Virus record (IMG/VR): IMGVR_UViG_3300030202_002927
Coordinates: 2,468-28,428 of that record
DNA: 25,961 nt
Origin: a virus
Reading direction: 5' to 3' (one strand)
The translations under genes were made by a program, and so were the position numbers. This document shows, one piece after another, positions 17,330 through 23,684 of the stretch. Positions within the stretch are counted from its first letter, which is position 1. Each line of letters starts with the position of its first letter. A model generated the notes under the pieces. That model worked only from the letters and a program-made list of their open reading frames with translations, had not been told where the DNA came from and searched no databases.

Positions 17330-18703
17330 ATGACAAAAACAGAAAATTTCGGATATCTCGGATACAACTTCCAATTAAAAATACTGAATTTAATTATTAT
17401 AGATAAGTTGTTTGCCCAGTCAATTATTGACAGCATACAACCTAAGTATTTTGATAATCAATATTTTAAATTAATCATGCAAATGATGAAAGAATACTAC
17501 GAAAATTACCAATCAATACCATCTTTTGAAGGTATAGAACAGTTAACACAGTTGGAAATTTCATCTGAGATGGCAAAAAAGTATGTTATTGATATGTTAA
17601 AAGAGATAAAAGAAGCTTCTTTTGAGGACCATCTTTTTATTAAAGAAAAAACAGTAAAATTTTGTAAACAACAAGAACTTAAAAAAGCTATAAGAAAAGT
17701 AGAAAATATTTTAGAAAAGGGAGAGTTCGAAAGTTATGATAAGTGTGAAGAATATATTAGAGAAGCTATAACTATTGGAGATGGTGATAACGGTAATCTA
17801 GAAGTATTTCACAATTTAGAAGAAGTTTTAAAAGACGATTATAGGAATCCAGTTCCTACTGGGATAGACGGCATCGACAATTTATTAAATGGTGGACTCG
17901 CAAAAGGAGAGTTAGGGGTTATACTTGCACCAACAGGTGTAGGGAAGACCACAATATTAACAAGATTTGCTAATACAGCTTTTAATATGGGTTATAATGT
18001 TCTACAAATATTTTTTGAAGACAATCCTAAAATAATACAAAGAAAACACTTCACTTGTTGGACTGGAATAGCACCACAAGAATTGAGTGAAAATAAAGAA
18101 AAAGTCCTCCACAAGGCGGATGAGATGAAAAAAAATGGTGGTAGGTTGATATTAAAGAAATTAGCTTCAGATGAATTTACCATAGCACAGATTAAGAATC
18201 AAGTTAGAAAAATAATGTCAGAGGGTATAAATTTAGATATAGTGGTATTAGACTATATAGATTGTGTTATACCAGATAGAAGTTTTAATGACGAATGGAA
18301 GGGTGAAGGGTCTGTTATGAGAAAATTTGAAGCTATGTGTCATGAGTTAAACCTAGTTGGTTGGACAGCAGCACAGGGTAATCGTTCATCTATATCCTCA
18401 GAGGTTGTGACCACAGACCAAATGGGAGGTTCAATTAAGAAAGCTCAAGTTGGTCATGTCATAATTTCAGTAGCAAAAACATTACAACAAAAGGAACTTG
18501 GTTTAGCCACAATTGCCATCACAAAATCTAGATTGGGTCAAGATGGTATTATATTTGAAAATTGTACATTTGATAATGCCACATTAGAAATAGATACCCA
18601 ATCAACACAAACATTTTTAGGTTTCGAAGAAGACAAAACCCAGAGAAATAGAAAAAGAGTACAGGACGCTCTAGAAAGAAGAGAAAGAATACTAAATAAA
18701 TAA
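17330..18703 (+). CDS. Replicative DNA helicase, DnaB/gp41-like
   Basis: The protein has 457 residues. It belongs to the RecA-fold hexameric helicases that unwind DNA 5' to 3' at the replication fork and work with a primase (not in this window). The N-terminal ~150 residues are helical, as in the primase-binding domain. The ATPase domain begins at 'VPTGIDGIDNLLNGGLAKGELGVI'-type sequence, with Walker A at APTGVGKTT (G203-T208; K206, T207). The Walker B strand is 'LDIVVLDYIDCV', followed by 'LVGWTAAQGNRSS' and 'DQMGGSIKKAQVGHVI' in place of the usual DnaB motifs H3-H4. 'AITKSRLGQDGIIF' near 390 supplies the conserved Lys/Arg. T4 gp41 is of similar size (475). The C-terminus is basic and coiled. 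Confidence 0.85.
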   Translation: MTKTENFGYLGYNFQLKILNLIIIDKLFAQSIIDSIQPKYFDNQYFKLIMQMMKEYYENYQSIPSFEGIEQLTQLEISSEMAKKYVIDMLKEIKEASFEDHLFIKEKTVKFCKQQELKKAIRKVENILEKGEFESYDKCEEYIREAITIGDGDNGNLEVFHNLEEVLKDDYRNPVPTGIDGIDNLLNGGLAKGELGVILAPTGVGKTTILTRFANTAFNMGYNVLQIFFEDNPKIIQRKHFTCWTGIAPQELSENKEKVLHKADEMKKNGGRLILKKLASDEFTIAQIKNQVRKIMSEGINLDIVVLDYIDCVIPDRSFNDEWKGEGSVMRKFEAMCHELNLVGWTAAQGNRSSISSEVVTTDQMGGSIKKAQVGHVIISVAKTLQQKELGLATIAITKSRLGQDGIIFENCTFDNATLEIDTQSTQTFLGFEEDKTQRNRKRVQDALERRERILNK

Positions 18704-18720
18704 TTAATAAAATAAAAAAT

Positions 18721-20640
18721 ATGGAGATTTCAAACAAAATTTTATCGGATATTACTGTTCATATGAAATATGCAAAATACCTTCCGAATTTAGAAAGACG
18801 AGAAACTTGGGAAGAACTAGTAACAAGGAATAAAAATATGCACATAAAAAAATACCCACATCTAAGGGATGAAATAGAACAGAAATATAAATTGGTATAT
18901 GATAAAAAAGTTTTACCATCAATGCGTTCTATGCAATTTGGTGGAAAACCAATTGAGATATCTCCTAATAGGATTTATAATTGTGCTTACCTACCTATTG
19001 ACCATGTAGATTCGTTTAGTGAAACAATGTTTCTATTATTAGGAGGAACAGGAGTTGGATATTCGGTACAAAAACATCACGTCGCTAAGTTACCAGTAAT
19101 TCAAAAACCATACCCAAAAAGAAAGAAAAGATTTTTAATTGGAGACTCAATTGAAGGTTGGGCAGATTCTATTAAAGTTCTTATGAAATCATTTATGAAT
19201 GGTGGGGGAAGTAGGGTAGAGTTTGATTTTTCTGACATTAGACCAAAAGGAGCTCGATTAATTACATCTGGGGGAAAAGCTCCAGGACCACAACCACTAA
19301 AAGAATGTTTGGTTAAGATAGAAGGCATCCTTTCACAAAAAGAAAACGGAGAACAACTATCAACACTAGAAGTACACGATATTATATGTTATATAGCAGA
19401 CGCAGTATTAGCCGGAGGTATTAGAAGAGCTGCCTTAATTAGTTTATTTAGTGCAGATGATGACGCGATGATTGGTTGTAAAGCGGGGAATTGGTGGGAA
19501 TTGAACCCACAGAGAGGTAGAGCTAACAACTCAGCTTGTTTAATGAGACATAAGATAACTAAGGAGTTTTTTATGGAGTTATGGAAACGTGTTGAATTAT
19601 CAGGAGCGGGTGAACCAGGAATCTATCTAAACAATGACAAAGATTGGGGAACTAACCCATGTTGTGAAATTGCACTAAGACCATATCAATTCTGTAATCT
19701 TTGTGAAGTAAATGTGTCAAATATTGAGTCACAAGATGACCTAAATGAAAGAGTTAAAACGGCATCATTCATTGGAACGCTTCAAGCAGGATATACATCC
19801 TTTCATTATTTAAGAGAAATATGGCAAGAGACAACAGAGAAAGATGCACTTATAGGTGTGTCAATGACAGGTATAGGTTCTGGTAAGGTTCTTGGGTTTG
19901 ATATGAAAAAAGCTGCAAGTCTGGTAAAAAGAGAAAATACAAGAGTTGCAAAACTATTAGAAATAAATCAAGCAGCTAGAACAACCACAGTAAAACCTGC
20001 AGGAACAACTTCTTTAGCATTAGGAACTAGTTCAGGTATTCATGCATGGCATAATGATTACTACATTAGAAGAGTTAGAGTTGGTAAAAATGAATCTATT
20101 TATGTTTATTTAAGTGTTAATCATCCAGAGTTACTAGAAGATGATTATTTTAGACCACACGATACTGCTGTAATTAGTATACCACAAAAAGCACCTAAAG
20201 GTTCTATACTAAGAACAGAATCACCTTTTGAGTTATTAGAAAGAGTAAAAAAAGTAGCAAGTGAATGGGTACGTTCAGGACACAGAAAGGGTTCAAACTC
20301 TCATAATGTTTCTGCAACAATTTCATTAAGAGACCATGAGTGGGACCCAGCAGGAGAATGGATGTGGGAAAACAGAAAACACTATAATGGATTATCCGTC
20401 CTTCCTTATGATGGAGGGACATACATCCAAGCTCCATTTGAAGATATTGAAGAAGAAAAATATAATGAAATGATAAAATCATTACATAATATTGACTTAA
20501 CAAAAGTAATAGAGTTAGAAGATAACACTGATTTGTCTGGTGAATTGGCTTGTGCCGGTGGAACCTGTGAAATTGATGTCGATTTAAAATCTTTAAACAC
20601 AAATGGCACCAAAGAAGAAGTTAGTGAAACACAAATATAG
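18721..20640 (+). CDS. nrdJ: Adenosylcobalamin-dependent (class II) ribonucleotide reductase
   Basis: The protein has 639 residues. It reduces ribonucleotides to deoxyribonucleotides for phage DNA synthesis, using a thiyl radical made from adenosylcobalamin. Key residues match the monomeric Lactobacillus leichmannii enzyme: N312, C314 and E316 in NPCCEI correspond to N406, C408 and E410; C325 corresponds to C419; C88 ('YNCAYLP') to C119. The C-terminal redox pair CxxxxC is present in 'LACAGGTCEID'. The phosphate-binding segment 'PAGTTSLALGTSSGIH' is intact. It is ~100 residues shorter than the 739-residue Lactobacillus protein, so some allosteric or insertion elements may be reduced. The class II type works with or without oxygen but needs host cobalamin. 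Its last 38 bases overlap the following zinc-ribbon gene. No class I small subunit is seen. Confidence 0.88.
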   Translation: MEISNKILSDITVHMKYAKYLPNLERRETWEELVTRNKNMHIKKYPHLRDEIEQKYKLVYDKKVLPSMRSMQFGGKPIEISPNRIYNCAYLPIDHVDSFSETMFLLLGGTGVGYSVQKHHVAKLPVIQKPYPKRKKRFLIGDSIEGWADSIKVLMKSFMNGGGSRVEFDFSDIRPKGARLITSGGKAPGPQPLKECLVKIEGILSQKENGEQLSTLEVHDIICYIADAVLAGGIRRAALISLFSADDDAMIGCKAGNWWELNPQRGRANNSACLMRHKITKEFFMELWKRVELSGAGEPGIYLNNDKDWGTNPCCEIALRPYQFCNLCEVNVSNIESQDDLNERVKTASFIGTLQAGYTSFHYLREIWQETTEKDALIGVSMTGIGSGKVLGFDMKKAASLVKRENTRVAKLLEINQAARTTTVKPAGTTSLALGTSSGIHAWHNDYYIRRVRVGKNESIYVYLSVNHPELLEDDYFRPHDTAVISIPQKAPKGSILRTESPFELLERVKKVASEWVRSGHRKGSNSHNVSATISLRDHEWDPAGEWMWENRKHYNGLSVLPYDGGTYIQAPFEDIEEEKYNEMIKSLHNIDLTKVIELEDNTDLSGELACAGGTCEIDVDLKSLNTNGTKEEVSETQI

Positions 20641-20818
20641 TAAAGAAATTTTATATCATTTTAATTGTGGTAAATGTAATAAATGGTGGTCAATTGCTGA
20701 CTACCATTTATTGTCTAAAGATGTACCAAAAAACAATAAAAAGGTACTTAATTTATTAACATGTCCTTACTGTGGACATAAAGAAGAAGTAAAAGAAGTT
20801 GAATATGAAAAGAAATGA
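20603..20818 (+). CDS. Small zinc-ribbon protein
   Basis: The protein has 71 residues with two CxxC knuckles, C22/C25 (CGKC) and C54/C57 (CPYC), separated by 28 residues. This is a zinc-ribbon arrangement. The N-terminus is very basic ('APKKKLVKHKYSK'), which would suit nucleic-acid or acidic-protein binding. Residues W28/W29 follow the first knuckle. The ATG lies 38 bases inside the end of the reductase gene; a GTG at 20624 is a possible alternative start, but it would remove most of the basic segment. The function is unknown. Neighbours suggest either a small regulator or a redox/metal accessory to the reductase, but the sequence does not decide this. Confidence 0.75.
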   Translation: MAPKKKLVKHKYSKEILYHFNCGKCNKWWSIADYHLLSKDVPKNNKKVLNLLTCPYCGHKEEVKEVEYEKK

Positions 20819-21044
20819 TGATTGGATTAGCGAACTACACTATAAAGAATTTTTAAAACCAAAACTACAACCAAAAGATTTTTACTGGGAAAATGGTACT
20901 ATGGTAATGACAGAAGAGTATCATATAAAAAGAGGTAGTTGTTGTGGTAGTGGTTGTAGACACTGTCCTTTTTGGCCACCACACCTTAAGTTAAATAAAG
21001 AAGTTAGAAGTGATATTTATAATAATAATGAAACATCTAATTAA
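20805..21044 (+). CDS. DUF5522-type cysteine-rich protein
   Basis: With the ATG at 20805 the protein has 79 residues; a TTG two codons earlier is less likely. The core 'FYWENGTMVMTEEYHIKRG' followed by 'CCGSGCRHCPF' (C46, C47, C51, C54) is the signature of the DUF5522 family, small proteins that I associate with Bacteroidota genomes. Four closely spaced cysteines and a histidine (H53) suggest that it binds metal, perhaps zinc or iron. No biochemical role is known to me. It overlaps the zinc-ribbon gene by 14 bases and the next gene by 17, so the run from the reductase onward looks translationally coupled. A phage copy is probably of host origin and supports a Bacteroidota host. Confidence 0.8.
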   Translation: MKRNDDWISELHYKEFLKPKLQPKDFYWENGTMVMTEEYHIKRGSCCGSGCRHCPFWPPHLKLNKEVRSDIYNNNETSN

Positions 21045-21237
21045 AAGAATATTAAAAGAAGAGTCTTATTGGCGCCCTGAAGACGATAGGAAATGGGAAC
21101 TATTAGATAAAGATGTGAAATATATTGTTGAAAGACTTATTGAACGTCATAAAGATAACTGGGGTGGTGACGAATACGCTGTAATATCAGCCATAGAGGA
21201 GATTCTCGAAGGGATGTTCCAGAGAGTAGATAGATAA
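21028..21237 (+). CDS. Small charged helical protein (69 residues)
   Basis: I do not recognise this protein. The ATG at 21028 gives 69 residues; an upstream GTG at 21010 would add only 'MIFIII' and is unlikely. It begins with 'MKHLIKRILKEE', an amphipathic basic helix, then is strongly charged and helical throughout ('YIVERLIERHKDNWGGDEY', 'AISAIEEILEGMF'-like end). There are no cysteines and no membrane segment. It overlaps the DUF5522 gene by 17 bases and ends 24 bases before the gp25-like baseplate gene, so it closes the nucleotide-metabolism group. A regulator or small virion protein are both possible; nothing in the sequence decides. Confidence 0.65.
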   Translation: MKHLIKRILKEESYWRPEDDRKWELLDKDVKYIVERLIERHKDNWGGDEYAVISAIEEILEGMFQRVDR

Positions 21238-21249
21238 TTTAAACGACAG

Positions 21250-21256
21250 TATTTAT
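21250..21256 (+). promoter_or_regulatory. TATTTAT motif, candidate phage promoter element
   Basis: TATTTAT lies only five bases before the ATG at 21262. If it acts as a -10 element, transcription would begin at or near the start codon and give a leaderless or nearly leaderless message. The motif fills most of the 24-base gap between the replication-side genes and the gp25-like gene. Confidence 0.35.
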
Positions 21257-21261
21257 TTAAT

Positions 21262-21768
21262 ATGACAATAGCAGCAACAAGATACGGTATAGCTTTTCCT
21301 TTCAATAACAGTGAGAGTGGTTTATTTTTAAAAACAACCACTACACCAGCTGAGGAAATTAAAACAGATTTAGTACACCTTATATTAACTAGAAAGGGGT
21401 CTAGATATTTTTTACCTGATTTCGGTACAAGATTGTATGAATATATATTTGAACCTATGGATAGTACAACGTATAAAGCTATAGATTCAGAATTAAGAGA
21501 TGTAATAGGAAAATACATTCCTAATGTAGTAGTTAATGAAATAAAAATCCAAAGTTTAGAGGACGTTAGAGAAGAAGAGGCACAAACAAAAGCATCTAAT
21601 CACCCATCGATAGTTAGTAAAGATAACGCTTTAGACAACGATTTAGATGATAGGATATATAGAGTAGCAGGTGACGGAGCGGAAGAATATACAGCAAAGA
21701 TTTTTATAGATTATAGCATAAAAGACGATATCTTTGGTGCTAGAGACTTTATAATTATAAATTTATAA
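21262..21768 (+). CDS. Baseplate wedge protein, gp25-like (GPW/gp25 family)
   Basis: The protein has 168 residues, a little longer than T4 gp25 (132). The family core is clear: 'EEIKTDLVHLILTRKGSRYF', 'PDFGTRLYEYIFEPMD' and 'YKAIDSELRDVIGKYIPNVVVNEI'. In contractile tails gp25 sits in the inner baseplate, binds gp6 and gp53, and its end starts polymerisation of the sheath. The stretch after ~100 ('EEEAQTKASNHPSIVSKDNA') is an extra acidic loop before the final strands. The ATG follows a 24-base gap with the TATTTAT motif, and the gp6-like gene follows one base after its stop, the usual pairing. Confidence 0.88.
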   Translation: MTIAATRYGIAFPFNNSESGLFLKTTTTPAEEIKTDLVHLILTRKGSRYFLPDFGTRLYEYIFEPMDSTTYKAIDSELRDVIGKYIPNVVVNEIKIQSLEDVREEEAQTKASNHPSIVSKDNALDNDLDDRIYRVAGDGAEEYTAKIFIDYSIKDDIFGARDFIIINL

Positions 21769-21769
21769 T

Positions 21770-23611
21770 ATGGCAGAGAAAAAAATAGCATACACAGAAA
21801 GAGATTTTCTAGGGTTAAGGAACGAGTTACTTAGACTAACAAACACCTATTACCCAAATCTAATAAAAAACTCTAATGACGCATCAATATATTCAGTATT
21901 TTTAGATTTAAATGCGGCTGTAGCAGACAACCTACATTATTCTATTGATAGAACTTTACAAGAAACCGTATTACAATTTGCACAAGAAAGAAGTTCATTA
22001 TTTAATATAGCTAGAACTTATGGATTAAAAATACCAGGAAATAGACCTTCTATAACTCTTTGTGACCTATCTATTATTGTCCCAGCTTTAGGTGATAAAG
22101 AAGACTTTAGGTATTTAGGGTTTCTTAGAAGAAACGCTCAAGTTAGGGGTGGTGGACAGGTATTTGAGTTATTAAATGATTGTGACTTTTCATCACCATA
22201 TTCTGTAGATGGTGCACCAAATAGAACAAAAATACCAAATTTTAACGCTAATGGAATCATTCAAAATTATACCATAACTAAAAGAGAGGTTGTAGTTAAT
22301 GGTGTTACTAGAGTGTTTAAGAAAGAAATAACAGAAATTGACAACAAACCATTTTTAAAAATATTTCTTCCAGAAAGAAATGTTTTAGGGGTTACTTCAG
22401 TAATAGAAAAAGAAGGTTTAGGTTATACAACCTTACCATCTAGTTTAGAGTTTATAACAGCAAGAGATAATAAGTGGCATGAAATGCATGCTTTAGCAGA
22501 ATCAGAGGTTTTTGAAATAGACCAGTCCACACCACCAGATGAACCAGGATTAAAAGTTGGGAAGTATACTCTAACTGATAATAGATTTGTTACGGAATAC
22601 ACACCAGAGGGGTTTTTCTTTTTAACATTTGGTAGTGGAAATAATGATTCACAAAAATTACTAAACGAATTTTCAAAATTTAATATAAAGGTACAACCAA
22701 ATAAGATTATAAATAATGTATCATTGGGTTCTATGGTACAACCTAATAGAACACTATTTGTCCAGTATAGGGTTGGTGGTGGTAAAGCTTCTAATCTAGG
22801 AGCTGGTGCGATAAATTCATTAGGTACTATTGATTTTGTAGTTTCTGGTCCAGTATCTACCATAAACAGTAGTGTTGTTGGTAGTTTAAAAGTAACTAAT
22901 GTAACTTCAGCTTTAGGTGGTGATGACCAGATGTCTACTGAGGAAGTTAGGAATTATGTATCATTTAATTTTGCAGCACAAAATAGAGCTGTAACTATAA
23001 ACGATTATGTCGCGAGAGTAAGAACAATGCCATCACAGTTTGGTGCAGCTGCTAAGGTGGGTGTTACTGAGATTGAAAATAAAGTAAAAATTAGTGTCTT
23101 ATCTTATAATTCAGACGGCACATTAACCTCTAGTGTAAGTTCTACGTTAAAAAATAATATAGCTGAATACCTATCAAACTATAGAATGTTAAATGACTAT
23201 ATAGAAATTTCATCAGCTAAAGTAATAGACCTAAGTTTTGATATAGATTTAGTCATCACCAATGATGTCAATCAAGGACAAGTTGTTAGTAACGCAATAA
23301 ACAGTGTAAAAGAATTTTTTGATATAGACTCTAACGAATTAGGTCTTACAATAAATTTAAGTGAGTTATACAGTAAGGTTTCCCAACAACCAGGTGTTTT
23401 AAATGTTATAGACATAAGGGTGTTTAATGAGATAGGTAATGGGTACTCAAACTCCACAATAAGTCAACCATTAAAAAGTGGTACTAACAGGCAATTACAG
23501 ATAAGTGACCAAACAATATTCTTTATGCCCGACGAGATGCCACAAATCAGAAAACCAGATACTGATATTCGTGTTAGGGTTAAACAAATAAATCGAGCAA
23601 ACATTTCGTAA
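21770..23611 (+). CDS. Baseplate wedge protein, gp6-like (baseplate J family)
   Basis: The protein has 613 residues, close to T4 gp6 (660). The N-terminus 'YTERDFLGLRNELLRLTNTYYP' and 'FLDLNAAVADNLHYSIDRTLQET' is the typical opening of gp6/J-type proteins. The central region (~300-420) has 'VQYRVGGGKASNLGAGAIN' and 'GGDDQMSTEEVRNYVSFNFAAQNRAVTI'-type sequence, the conserved J core, followed by 'DYVARVRTMPSQFGAA'. gp6 dimers form the ring that ties the six wedges together around the hub and change shape when the sheath contracts. The gene follows gp25 with one base between, and a 73-base gap follows it. No enzyme motif is seen. Confidence 0.88.
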   Translation: MAEKKIAYTERDFLGLRNELLRLTNTYYPNLIKNSNDASIYSVFLDLNAAVADNLHYSIDRTLQETVLQFAQERSSLFNIARTYGLKIPGNRPSITLCDLSIIVPALGDKEDFRYLGFLRRNAQVRGGGQVFELLNDCDFSSPYSVDGAPNRTKIPNFNANGIIQNYTITKREVVVNGVTRVFKKEITEIDNKPFLKIFLPERNVLGVTSVIEKEGLGYTTLPSSLEFITARDNKWHEMHALAESEVFEIDQSTPPDEPGLKVGKYTLTDNRFVTEYTPEGFFFLTFGSGNNDSQKLLNEFSKFNIKVQPNKIINNVSLGSMVQPNRTLFVQYRVGGGKASNLGAGAINSLGTIDFVVSGPVSTINSSVVGSLKVTNVTSALGGDDQMSTEEVRNYVSFNFAAQNRAVTINDYVARVRTMPSQFGAAAKVGVTEIENKVKISVLSYNSDGTLTSSVSSTLKNNIAEYLSNYRMLNDYIEISSAKVIDLSFDIDLVITNDVNQGQVVSNAINSVKEFFDIDSNELGLTINLSELYSKVSQQPGVLNVIDIRVFNEIGNGYSNSTISQPLKSGTNRQLQISDQTIFFMPDEMPQIRKPDTDIRVRVKQINRANIS

Positions 23612-23661
23612 TTATTTACATAATTTAATCCTACCCCTACTTTTAATTTTATAATAATTAC

Positions 23662-23668
23662 TATTTAT
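23662..23668 (+). promoter_or_regulatory. TATTTAT motif, candidate phage promoter element
   Basis: TATTTAT lies 16 bases before the ATG at 23685, in the AT-rich 73-base gap that follows the gp6-like gene. Spacing is the same as before the helicase. The role is inferred from its recurrence in other gaps. Confidence 0.4.
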
Positions 23669-23684
23669 GATATAAAGATATTTT

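Noticed and set aside
22423-22863. 146-codon open frame on the - strand
   Set aside because: It is contained in the conserved core of the gp6-like gene and has no recognisable domain.
12347-23668. TATTTAT sites read as T4 late promoters (ATAAATA) on the - strand
   Set aside because: The reverse complement does resemble TATAAATA, but no - strand gene is supported anywhere in the window, so a + strand role is preferred.
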